Source: Paenibacillus sp. FSL A5-0031 (GTDB lineage Bacteria; Bacillota; Bacilli; Paenibacillales; Paenibacillaceae). Taken from it: a DNA stretch of 64,000 nucleotides. Both the position numbers and the translations under genes were made by a program. Below are positions 55,303-62,924 of this stretch, one piece after another. The stretch is from assembly GCF_001956295.1 (NCBI RefSeq), contig NZ_MRTD01000012.1:62001-126000 (forward strand). The letters run 5' to 3'. The first letter of the stretch is position 1; each line of letters starts with the position of its first letter. A model generated the notes under the pieces. The model was not told the origin of the DNA. It was given only the letters and a program-made list of their open reading frames with translations, and ran no database searches.

Positions 55303-56217
55303 ATGGAAAGTTCGAATCAATGGGATGCAGAATGGGAAGTATCAGAAGAATTGGCTTATAAATTAATAAGCAGTCAGTTTCCGCAGTTAGCTACAAAAAG
55401 TGTAAAAAAACTAGGGCATGGCTGGGATAACACTGTTTTTCTTGTCGGGTCCGAATATGCATTTCGCTTTCCAAGAAGAGAAGTTGCAATTAATTCTTTA
55501 AGGATGGAAGGAAAGATACTGCCTAAGCTTAAAGATTATTTTTCCATTGCATATTCGATACCACTATTTTTTGGGGAAGGGGATTATAATTATCCTGCAC
55601 CCTTCCTAGGCTACCCCTATTTATTCGGAGAGTTTCCAATCGGATTAACTGACAAGCAACGAGCGCTATCAGCAACAACGCTCGCGCAATTTTTAAAAAG
55701 CTTACATGCATTCCCTGTGCAAATTGCCCAAGAAAATGGAGTTCAACATGACCATAGAAATCTGACTGATATTGCGATGCGTAAGGAGAAGATACATAAA
55801 TTCATTTCCGATCTTGCCCTTCATTTCAGTAAAGAAGAATATCATGCAATATCAAATTATTTGGAACAGCTCAGAACTGAAAGAGTGAATCAAAAGTATG
55901 TATTCCTTCATGGTGACCTTCATTTTAAAAATATACTGGTAGATGAGAATGGAATTGTTTCAGGGATTATCGACTGGGGAGATATCAATATAGGACATCC
56001 TGCTTGTGATTTGAATGTTGTGTATAGCTTTTTACCTCCGGATGCGCGTTCTGACTTTTTCAAAGAATATGGGGATGTAGATGAAGAAACGAAGATCTTA
56101 TCTCGATTAATTGCCATATATATTCCCATTTTGATAATGATGCAGGCAATTGATGATAAAGATGAAAGGTTGGTTGATGAAGCAAAAGCGAACATAAAAC
56201 GTGCTCTATCAGATTAA
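55303..56217 (+). CDS. Aminoglycoside-phosphotransferase-family kinase
   Basis: The 304-residue cytoplasmic protein has the APH fold: an N-terminal nucleotide-binding part with GHGWDNTVFLVGSEYAFRFPRR (Lys/Arg region), the catalytic Brenner motif FLHGDLHFKNILVD with catalytic D205, and the metal-binding IIDWGDINIGHPACDL. It is closest in pattern to APH(2'')/macrolide-kinase-like proteins, but many members phosphorylate other small molecules, so drug resistance is only possible. GGAGGAG precedes ATG 55303. It lies between two 25-bp repeats, within the sigK-remnant locus. Confidence 0.83.
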   Translation: MESSNQWDAEWEVSEELAYKLISSQFPQLATKSVKKLGHGWDNTVFLVGSEYAFRFPRREVAINSLRMEGKILPKLKDYFSIAYSIPLFFGEGDYNYPAPFLGYPYLFGEFPIGLTDKQRALSATTLAQFLKSLHAFPVQIAQENGVQHDHRNLTDIAMRKEKIHKFISDLALHFSKEEYHAISNYLEQLRTERVNQKYVFLHGDLHFKNILVDENGIVSGIIDWGDINIGHPACDLNVVYSFLPPDARSDFFKEYGDVDEETKILSRLIAIYIPILIMMQAIDDKDERLVDEAKANIKRALSD

Positions 56218-56254
56218 GAAATGTCATTCCGCTAACGAGGAACGAAAGTTGAAG

Positions 56255-56284
56255 AAATCGCCTTATCATAGGTGATCTTTTTCT
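56255..56284 (+). terminator. Rho-independent terminator
   Basis: ATCGCCT (56257-56263) pairs with AGGTGAT (56270-56276) around TATCAT with one wobble, followed by a T-rich tract. Confidence 0.65.
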
Positions 56285-56334
56285 TTATTTATCAAAAAAA
56301 ATTACGATAATAGTGCCTTGATTCATCGCAATAT

Positions 56335-56359
56335 TACGTACTCCAGTCATGTGGAGTGC
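56335..56359. repeat. 25-bp CATGTG-centred repeat, copy 3
   Basis: TACGTACTCC...ATGTGGAGTGC, directly followed (13 bp) by the second junction repeat at 56373. This is the only copy not preceded by a sigK-type terminator. Confidence 0.65.
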
Positions 56360-56372
56360 GGAAACATGAACT

Positions 56373-56405
56373 ATATTTTATGGGGACGAACTGGGATGTG
56401 TTGAT
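56373..56405 (+). repeat. 33-bp junction repeat, copy 2
   Basis: Begins ATATTTTATGGGGACGAA and ends TGTGTTGAT; it matches the copy at 54378 in about 29 of 33 positions and again precedes a partial sigK copy. Confidence 0.65.
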
Positions 56406-56433
56406 GTAAACACGCAAGGACGTTTCGCTGTAA

Positions 56434-56537
56434 GGATAAGGAAGGCAATGAGATCACGTTGATCGATATCCTAGGTACTGAAGCGGACGATATTGTGGAT
56501 CGGGTACAGCTGAAGATTGAGAAGAGCAAAATATATG
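56434..56537 (+). pseudogene. Partial sigK copy 3 (short internal fragment)
   Basis: Encodes the segment DKEGNEITLIDILGTEADDIVD-RVQLKIEKSKIY, equivalent to about residues 136-170 of SigK, with no start or end of the gene. The first codon corresponds to 52564 of the true gene. About one in six bases differs, nearly all in third positions, so the source was a functional sigK that had diverged for some time. Confidence 0.85.
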
Positions 56538-56592
56538 TTTGTTGAGGCTTAATGTAATGATGAGATAATAAAACTGATCTCGTAAGGAATAG

Positions 56593-56760
56593 ATTAAACA
56601 TTTTGGCGAACAAAAAGAGCTGTACATCATTCTAAAAGCAGGAGGATCTATAAAAGGTTTTTCAGGGTTAGATGCTGATAAAGGATCCCCATCTTATCAA
56701 TTTATTAATGATATTTATATAAATTACTTTGAACCTCAGCGATCGCTATCGGGTCAATGA
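56593..56760 (+). pseudogene. C-terminal remnant of an unidentified protein gene
   Basis: An open frame of 55 codons between an in-frame TAG (56590) and TGA (56758) reads like real protein (KELYIILKAGGSIKGFSGLD, then DIYINYFEPQRSLSGQ) but has no start codon. It looks like the 3' end of a gene lost by deletion. I do not recognise the family. Confidence 0.4.
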
Positions 56761-56800
56761 GAAACAAGTTATTTTCGTGCCTGAGCTGAAACGGGGGACG

Positions 56801-56838
56801 AAAAGCTGTTAGGGGCATGTCCTCTGACAGCTTTTTAC
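56801..56838 (-). terminator. Terminator of the AraC-type gene (works in both directions)
   Basis: AAAAGCTGT (56801-56809) and ACAGCTTTTT (56827-56836) form a stem with T runs on either strand. It overlaps the stop codon of the minus-strand gene. Confidence 0.75.
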
Positions 56839-57686
56839 TCGAACTTTGACGGTGCAACGTTATAGTATTTTTTAAAAGATTTCGAAAATGTAAACGGATC
56901 AGGATAACCCAGAAGGTTAGCAATTTGTTGAATCGTATATTTCTTTTCATTAAGATATTCTCTCGCCCTGTTCATTTTAATCTGGTAAATATATTGTCCC
57001 GGAGTAATGCCCAAGGCTTTCTTGAAATAAGTGATAAAATACTTTTCTGATATGCCTACAAACGCTGCAAGCTCATTTATTTTAATAGATTTGTGCAGAT
57101 TGTTATTAACGTATTTGAACACTGGCTGCAACACGTCCAAATTGCTCTGTACTTTTCTTGACGTTCTCCCATTCAGAAATGTGCCGGTATATTGGCCAAG
57201 TCCGTGGAGTTCAATAATTTTGGCAATAACGGCCGTCAGACAAGCCTTTAAATATAAACGGTTCCCAGGTATGCTTCGTAATAGATTCGATTGCGTAAAG
57301 GCTTTGCCGAACAAAATGGCTTCTTCCCGGATCAGCTCTTGCGGTATGACTCCCGAGAGCTGAAAATCGTTTAGAATCCGCTCTTGCTTGCCGATTTCAA
57401 AATCGAAATGAATGTAAATAAACCGGCACCCCTTATTACTAGCTGCTGCCATATAGGGAACCCCTGGGTAAAAAAAAACCACATCTCCCGGGTTTGCTGT
57501 ATGTTCAAAACCATCGATAGTAATGGTAACGATTCCGGATTGAACGAACCAAAGATCATAGTCGGTATGAGCCTTGTGTTCAATCCATTTCGTGTCGTGG
57601 GTAAGCTCAAAGAAGGATTTCATTCGAAGCGAGATCAATTCCGACAATTCATTGAGAATCCCCATATCCGTCATATTCTTATCCAT
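56835..57686 (-). CDS. AraC-family transcriptional regulator with cupin-type sensor
   Basis: The 283-residue protein has an N-terminal AraC-binding cupin (about 35-150; DYDLWFVQSGIVTITIDG, HTANPGDVVFFYPGVPY). A C-terminal pair of helix-turn-helix motifs follows (about 185-283; LAAFVGISEKYFITYFKKALGI and IANLLGYPDPFTFSKSFKKYY). It should bind a sugar and activate transcription. It is divergent from the GH4 gene at 57862, so it most probably controls that gene. ATG 57686 (six bases after AGAGGG) is preferred to the upstream ATG at 57692, which abuts the ribosome binding site. Confidence 0.87.
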   Translation of the reverse strand: MDKNMTDMGILNELSELISLRMKSFFELTHDTKWIEHKAHTDYDLWFVQSGIVTITIDGFEHTANPGDVVFFYPGVPYMAAASNKGCRFIYIHFDFEIGKQERILNDFQLSGVIPQELIREEAILFGKAFTQSNLLRSIPGNRLYLKACLTAVIAKIIELHGLGQYTGTFLNGRTSRKVQSNLDVLQPVFKYVNNNLHKSIKINELAAFVGISEKYFITYFKKALGITPGQYIYQIKMNRAREYLNEKKYTIQQIANLLGYPDPFTFSKSFKKYYNVAPSKFE

Positions 57687-57776
57687 TGGCATCCCTCTAC
57701 ATTCCTCAACCAGAAGACATTTCTCATATTATTTTAGTATATCACTGGATTTGTTAATCACAAATATTCGTACTAT

Positions 57777-57805
57777 TTGACATGAAGGTGAAACTATCTC
57801 ATATT
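57777..57805 (+). promoter_or_regulatory. Promoter of the GH4 gene
   Basis: TTGACA (57777-57782), a 17-nt spacer and CATATT (57800-57805), 56 bp before the start codon, between the divergent regulator and GH4 genes. The fair -10 box is consistent with need for an activator. Confidence 0.5.
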
Positions 57806-57861
57806 CTACTTTTAAACCATTCTCCTATAATTAGGTTATAACTAGTTAGGAGGACTTGATC

Positions 57862-59250
57862 ATGATGGATTCGAAGGTTTCACAACCAAAGGTAGTTATC
57901 ATTGGGGCTGGGAGTCTTTTCTTTGGGCGGCAGTCAATCTGGCAAATGGTTCACTCTAAATATTTGAATAATGGAACACTTTCTTTAGTAGATACTGACG
58001 AAGAAAAACTATCCAAGATGGTAAGGCTCGCTGAAATGGTTGCAAAGGAAAACAATGTATCTCTTAAAGTGGAAGGCTCGACGAATAGGAGACAGGTATT
58101 AAAGGGCGCGGATTTCGTCGTTCTCAGCTTTGCTGAGGATACCGTCAAATACCGTGGCATCGATTGCCAGGTTTCTCTAAAATATGGAATTCGGATGTGT
58201 TCTGGGGATACCATCGGTCCAGGCGGAATCTTCAGGGCAATGAGAGAGCTGCCAGTTATTATGGAATGCGCTAAGGACATTGAGGAGCTTTGTCCCGATG
58301 CGTGGGTAATCAATTACATCAATCCATCTACCGTCCATGGGATCGCCTTAAGCCGATATGCGCCGAAACTTAAATCCTTTGCGCTTTGCGACTCCCATCA
58401 CATGCCGAGCAAGAAAGCTTACTACGCGATTCGAGCGGGTATCATTCAGGTTCAAAGCGAATTCAATGAGGAGATCGACCGGAGATTTGATTTCCGCGTT
58501 GCCGGTGTCAATCATTTCACCTGGCTGCTTAAGGCGGAGTATGACGGAAAGAATGTTATGGCTCCGATTGCCGAGGCTTTAAGGAGGTCGGCAGGAACGG
58601 AAAACAACGGTGGAGATAGAGGGGCAAAGGCGCTTTATAACGATGCAATCACTTATGAGCTTTATAACATTTTCGGGTATATTCCAACATGTACGGCCCA
58701 TACCAAAGAATATGTCCGGTATTGGCAGGGGCTTGGCAAGAATGAAGACGTCATCCCGCCTTTATCGATTTGGGAAACGGAAGACCGGTATAAACGGCAT
58801 GAAGAAATGTGGCGGCAAGTGGATGACTTCATCTCAGGGAAATATCCTATCAGCGATTATATGAAATCTTTCGGACCCGATCACGCTACGGATATTATCG
58901 AAAACATGGTGGGGAATTTGAACAAGCGGTTCTTTATTAATACGCTCAATAACGGTGCTGTGACCAACATGAATAACGACTCGTTCCTTGAGTTGTTAAG
59001 CGAAGTAAGCATGGATGGAATCAAACCGCTTCATATGGGTGAAATGCCGAGGGGAATCCGGGGCATGCAGGAGCTGGTGCTGGATACGCACGAACTGACT
59101 GCGGAGGCTGTTGTTGAACGGAGCTACACGAAATTGAGAAGAGCGATGATGACCGATCCGCTTGTGAATTCGATACATGATGCGGATTTAATTATTAAAG
59201 AGTTGTTGGAAAAGGAAAGGGAGATCATCCCCGAATATTGGTATGAGTAA
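57862..59250 (+). CDS. GH4-family glycosidase (LplD/alpha-galacturonidase-like)
   Basis: The 462-residue cytoplasmic protein has the NAD-binding start VVIIGAGSLFFGRQ, the GH4 block CSGDTIGPGGIFRAMRELPV and INPSTVHGIAL. The metal-binding Cys is C176, in LCDSHH, and His H218 in GVNHFTWL. GH4 enzymes use NAD and Mn2+ in a redox mechanism. The layout is nearest to the LplD/alpha-galacturonidase group, where the Cys block is usually CHS; here CDS is unusual. ATG 57862 lies seven bases after AGGAGGA. It is paired with the divergent AraC regulator and no transporter is adjacent, so substrate entry must be encoded elsewhere. Confidence 0.85.
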   Translation: MMDSKVSQPKVVIIGAGSLFFGRQSIWQMVHSKYLNNGTLSLVDTDEEKLSKMVRLAEMVAKENNVSLKVEGSTNRRQVLKGADFVVLSFAEDTVKYRGIDCQVSLKYGIRMCSGDTIGPGGIFRAMRELPVIMECAKDIEELCPDAWVINYINPSTVHGIALSRYAPKLKSFALCDSHHMPSKKAYYAIRAGIIQVQSEFNEEIDRRFDFRVAGVNHFTWLLKAEYDGKNVMAPIAEALRRSAGTENNGGDRGAKALYNDAITYELYNIFGYIPTCTAHTKEYVRYWQGLGKNEDVIPPLSIWETEDRYKRHEEMWRQVDDFISGKYPISDYMKSFGPDHATDIIENMVGNLNKRFFINTLNNGAVTNMNNDSFLELLSEVSMDGIKPLHMGEMPRGIRGMQELVLDTHELTAEAVVERSYTKLRRAMMTDPLVNSIHDADLIIKELLEKEREIIPEYWYE

Positions 59251-59285
59251 ACAAGTACGGCAAACATAAAATCTGAAACGATACA

Positions 59286-59400
59286 TCGGGTGGTTTGGTT
59301 TGGAGCATGGCGGGGATGAGCGGACGCAGCGGTGATAATGGCCTGAGCTCTTATAGTACTTCTGGTCTTATCGTATATAGATGTGAAACCAGATGTTATT
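59286..59400 (+). pseudogene. Partial sigK copy 4 (3' fragment with internal deletion)
   Basis: Starts in the codons for RFGLEHGGDERTQR, near-identical to the true gene, and jumps at GCAGCGG directly to the sequence after the sigK stop (AATGGCCTGAGCTCTTATAG). The jump joins two GC[A/G]AGCGG-like direct repeats, so deletion by short-repeat recombination is likely. The untranslated region and terminator remain. Confidence 0.85.
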
Positions 59401-59408
59401 TCAATAAA

Positions 59409-59444
59409 TGAAACCAAATGGCAGAAATGTCGTTTGGTTTTTTT
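59409..59444 (+). terminator. sigK-type terminator after copy 4
   Basis: AAACCAAATGG pairs with CGTTTGGTTT around CAGAAATGT, then T7, as after sigK and copy 2. Confidence 0.75.
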
Positions 59445-59450
59445 ACTGTT

Positions 59451-59475
59451 TACACACTCGAAACATGTGTAGTGC
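59451..59475. repeat. 25-bp CATGTG-centred repeat, copy 4
   Basis: TACACACTCG...ATGTGTAGTGC, placed after the terminator as at 52985 and 55039. Confidence 0.55.
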
Positions 59476-59787
59476 TGTGTGTCGCTCGTAAGGAAGTAGT
59501 AGTTAAGAGCCGCATTTACCTGTATATTGAAGTTTGAATGTATTTGAATCTACCGCTATGATCTGCATCGGTGATTCTGCTTCGTTACCCGTTATATTCT
59601 TGGGTTTGCACGTTAATTAACCGTTCGGTGGGGGACGGTTTTTTCTTACGTTCAAAAAAGGACCTTATCGTGATGTTTGTGTTCAACGCCTCGTAGATAT
59701 TTGCAGGGTACATTTACCTATAATGATGATATTATTTAAATAATCAACTTACTTATTGTGCTCTTGCAGATTGGGGTTTGGTTCATA
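59476..59787. other. Intergenic region before the kinase gene
   Basis: Contains a hairpin with T run at 59619-59646 (AACCGT pairing with ACGGTT, then T6), probably a terminator. I see no gene, and no convincing promoter for the kinase at 59788. Confidence 0.5.
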
Positions 59788-61935
59788 ATGAGGGGAATTC
59801 TCCGATTCGGTTCTCGTACTATCTTGTTTCATATCATTGCTGCCGTTGTTGTTGGTTTGGTTGCAAGCTATGCCGTCATCTCTGTACCAGACTCTCCTAA
59901 GTTTCAAAGTAAAGAAGGATTTCTGGACTTAACACAGGTTCATGTCAGTGAGAATCCACTAAAGTTAAAAGGAGAGTGGGCGTTCTACTGGCATGAACTG
60001 CTATCGCCTGAGGACATACAGAATCGCTTAGCAAGGGACGGAAATCATGACCGCTGGATCAGCATCCCGAACTCCTGGCTAGGTTATCGGTTAGATGGTC
60101 AGCAACTGAACGGTACAGGCTATGCTACATTTCGGGTGGTCATAGAGCTTAGTGAGCAGGATCGGAACGAGCGGCTTGCTCTGCGGCTGCCTACCATCTT
60201 TCATGCGTATAAATTATGGGTTAATGGCGAGCTGCTGGCAGAAGTTGGTGTGGTTGGTCAGGACAAGAGCAGCGTGATACCGCATCTGGCAACGAAGCTG
60301 CTGTTCTTCCAGCCCAAGAATGACAAGGTGGAGCTGGTTATGCAAGTTGCCAACTTCCATCATAAGCGAGGCGGAATCACCAAGTATATAGAGCTCGGCG
60401 GCAGTGATGTATTAACGGTCAGTAAAAATCTGAAAATCGCTGCTGAAATGTTCATCACCGCAAGCCTACTGGTGATTGGCGTGTATCACCTGCTGTTGTT
60501 CATCCTGCGACGCAAAGACAGGGCTCCATTGTATTTTGGTCTGTTCACCTTGTTGTTCGGTATCCGATCATTGCTGGTCGGCGAACTCTTGATCACACAA
60601 TTGTGGCCGGCTATTCCATGGGGATTGCAGTTCAAGATTGAATACCTGATTCTTTGCTGCAGTGGGTATATCATCACGATGTACTTTGATTGCATCTTTC
60701 CAAATTATGTGTCGCGTTGGTTTCATCTTGCTACGCGGATAATAACCGGCGCATTCTGTATCGTTGTCGTTGTAACTCCTGCACTTATATTTACAAAATT
60801 ATTGCTGATGATCGGTGTAATGATTGTTCTGCATATGGTTTATTTGATGGTTGGTCTGGTCCAAGCGGCTATGTGGCGTATGGAGGGAGCGCTGATCTTC
60901 CTGCTGGTGTCGGTGGTTGTTTTAGTTACGGTCATCAACGATTTTTTATATTACAACGAATGGTCACGAATCGGAAATACATCTCCGCTTGGTCTGTTGG
61001 TGTTTACGATCGCACAGATGATTCTGCTTTCTTCAAGATTTACGAGGGCGGAATCGAACGAGGAGAGGATTGCACGTGAACTGCAGGACGCTAACAACAA
61101 GCTGACCGAAATGAATATGAATTTGGAACGAACCGTGCAGGAACGCACTCAGGCCTTATCCGCTGCTCATGATGATCTCCGCACGTCGTATGATCGGTTG
61201 CTTCACTCCGAGGAAGGGAGGAAGAAGCTCCTTGCCTATATAACGCACGATCTGCGTATGCCGCTGTCCAGTATGCTTGGTTATGTAGAAGCTGTGCAGG
61301 ACAGGGTCAAGCCGGAACGTAATGAACAGTACTTGAAGTATATCCGGGATAACACGATAAGGGTTAACCGCATGATCGAGGAGTTGTCCTTCTTGTCGCA
61401 TTTGGAGACGGGACAAGTCTCATACCGAATGGAGCAGGTTCATATCGTTCACTTCTTGCGCCGGTTCTATGAACAATATGAGCTAGTTGTGCGTGACGCA
61501 GGGTTGGATTTCACGCTGGATTTCAGAGATGTGGAAGAACAAGGCCCCAACGTGCCTGTTGTCGAAATGGATTCACAAAGATTAGAGCAGGCATTGTTTA
61601 ATCTAGTGTCGAACGCGATGAAGTTCACTTCTAGTAGTGGGGCGGTGCGTATTGCACTAGCTGTTGAAGAAGAGGATCATACCCGCTGTGCAATCATTAG
61701 CGTGCAAGATTCAGGCATAGGTATACCCCCAGAGCAGCTCGAGCAAATCTTCGATCGTAATTACAGGTATGATCGACCGGGCCTGGAGAATGGTATAGAG
61801 GGCAGCGGGCTCGGGCTGGCGATTTGCAGGGAAATCGTCCAAGCGCATGGAGGGACGATTCGAGCGGAGAGCGACGGCAAGACGGGGGCGATATTCTATG
61901 TATCGCTTCCTTGTATTGTAGAAGAAAGAAGGTGA
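59788..61935 (+). CDS. Sensor histidine kinase with 7TMR-DISM module
   Basis: The 715-residue protein has a first membrane helix (about 10-30) and an extracellular jelly-roll sensor (about 35-215; LKLKGEWAFYWHEL, SIPNSWLG, FRVVIELSEQ) of the 7TMR-DISM extracellular type. Seven-helix transmembrane region (about 220-425), a coiled linker, a HisKA domain with H487 in YITHDLRMPLSSMLGY and an ATPase domain follow (NLVSNAMKFT, DSGIGIPPEQLEQIFDR, GSGLGLAICREI). It autophosphorylates and passes phosphate to the regulator encoded at 61940, four bases downstream. Carbohydrate sensing is common for this module. ATG 59788 is a reasonable start; GTG 59758 is in frame. Confidence 0.85.
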   Translation: MRGILRFGSRTILFHIIAAVVVGLVASYAVISVPDSPKFQSKEGFLDLTQVHVSENPLKLKGEWAFYWHELLSPEDIQNRLARDGNHDRWISIPNSWLGYRLDGQQLNGTGYATFRVVIELSEQDRNERLALRLPTIFHAYKLWVNGELLAEVGVVGQDKSSVIPHLATKLLFFQPKNDKVELVMQVANFHHKRGGITKYIELGGSDVLTVSKNLKIAAEMFITASLLVIGVYHLLLFILRRKDRAPLYFGLFTLLFGIRSLLVGELLITQLWPAIPWGLQFKIEYLILCCSGYIITMYFDCIFPNYVSRWFHLATRIITGAFCIVVVVTPALIFTKLLLMIGVMIVLHMVYLMVGLVQAAMWRMEGALIFLLVSVVVLVTVINDFLYYNEWSRIGNTSPLGLLVFTIAQMILLSSRFTRAESNEERIARELQDANNKLTEMNMNLERTVQERTQALSAAHDDLRTSYDRLLHSEEGRKKLLAYITHDLRMPLSSMLGYVEAVQDRVKPERNEQYLKYIRDNTIRVNRMIEELSFLSHLETGQVSYRMEQVHIVHFLRRFYEQYELVVRDAGLDFTLDFRDVEEQGPNVPVVEMDSQRLEQALFNLVSNAMKFTSSSGAVRIALAVEEEDHTRCAIISVQDSGIGIPPEQLEQIFDRNYRYDRPGLENGIEGSGLGLAICREIVQAHGGTIRAESDGKTGAIFYVSLPCIVEERR

Positions 61936-61939
61936 CAGC

Positions 61940-62647
61940 ATGATGGACATACACAAAATTATGATCGTCGATGATGATCCCAATATATGCGAGATTGTTC
62001 AGGTATATTGCGAGCGTGAGGGCTTCTTATGCTCCTACAGCTACAGCGGGGCAGAAGCCATGAAACTGCTTGCGTCGTTCGAACCGGATTTGATTGTACT
62101 GGATGTATTGTTGGCTAATGAAAACGGCATTGATTGGTGCAGGAACGCACGTATCTTCACGAATGCGCCGATCGTGTTTCTGAGCAGCCGTGAGGAGGAC
62201 GAGGTCAAAATCAGCGCATTATCCTATGGCGGCGACGATTATGTGACCAAGCCGTTTAGTCCAGGAGTACTCATGGCCAAGATCAAGGCTCATCTTCGCA
62301 GAGTATCGACGGGCAGAAGGGAACAACTGCTAGAGTTAGCGGGTTTGACGCTGGATTACTACGCACAGTCCGTCATCATGGGTAGTGAAACTATTTTTTT
62401 AACGAAAAAAGAGTTCAGTCTATTGTCCTATTTGGCACAAAACGTTAATCGTGTCGTCACTGTCGATATGTTGTTTCAGCTCATCTGGGGAATGGAGAGT
62501 CTGGAGGATACGAGAACCGTCGCTGTACACATCAGTAATTTACGTAAAAAAATCGAGGCTGACCCTGTCAATCCTGAGAGAATCATTACGATTCGGGGGG
62601 CCGGATATATGCTGGTTGCCAGGAGTGCGTTGCAAGCGAGAACATAG
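61940..62647 (+). CDS. OmpR-family response regulator
   Basis: The 235-residue protein has a receiver domain (about 1-120) with acidic pocket DDD, phospho-acceptor D55 in IVLDVLLANENG, the Thr/Ser switch in FLSS and Lys in YVTKPF. A winged-helix DNA-binding domain follows (about 135-230; LTKKEFSLLSYLAQNVNRVV and RTVAVHISNLRKKIEADP). It forms the two-component pair with the kinase at 59788. AAGAAGGTGA precedes ATG 61940. Targets are unknown. Confidence 0.9.
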   Translation: MMDIHKIMIVDDDPNICEIVQVYCEREGFLCSYSYSGAEAMKLLASFEPDLIVLDVLLANENGIDWCRNARIFTNAPIVFLSSREEDEVKISALSYGGDDYVTKPFSPGVLMAKIKAHLRRVSTGRREQLLELAGLTLDYYAQSVIMGSETIFLTKKEFSLLSYLAQNVNRVVTVDMLFQLIWGMESLEDTRTVAVHISNLRKKIEADPVNPERIITIRGAGYMLVARSALQART

Positions 62648-62796
62648 CGTTAAGGTTTAAAATCCACACTGATGATACCAGAGAGTCTTTATACGCAGTA
62701 GCAGCGATGAATACTTCGTTCGTATTAAGGGGTATTGTAACTAAAACGGCTGTTTATAAGTGTTCGTATGAGAGAGAGGATTCCAGACTTCATGCC

Positions 62797-62848
62797 AAAC
62801 AACCTCCAATTCCACCTATGATAAAGTGGAGATGGAGGTTGTTTTTAC
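62797..62848. terminator. Bidirectional terminator between regulator and flagellin genes
   Basis: AAACAACCTCC (62797-62807) and GGAGGTTGTTT (62834-62844) with an inner TCCAC/GTGGA pair form a long hairpin, with T5 on the plus side and a T-containing tail on the minus side. It can stop both converging transcripts. Confidence 0.75.
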
Positions 62849-62924
62849 ATGAAAAAATAGTAATAAGTGGAAACCAAAAAGTTATAAATGGGCTATTGGG
62901 AAAACCCTTCGGAATTTCAGGAAA

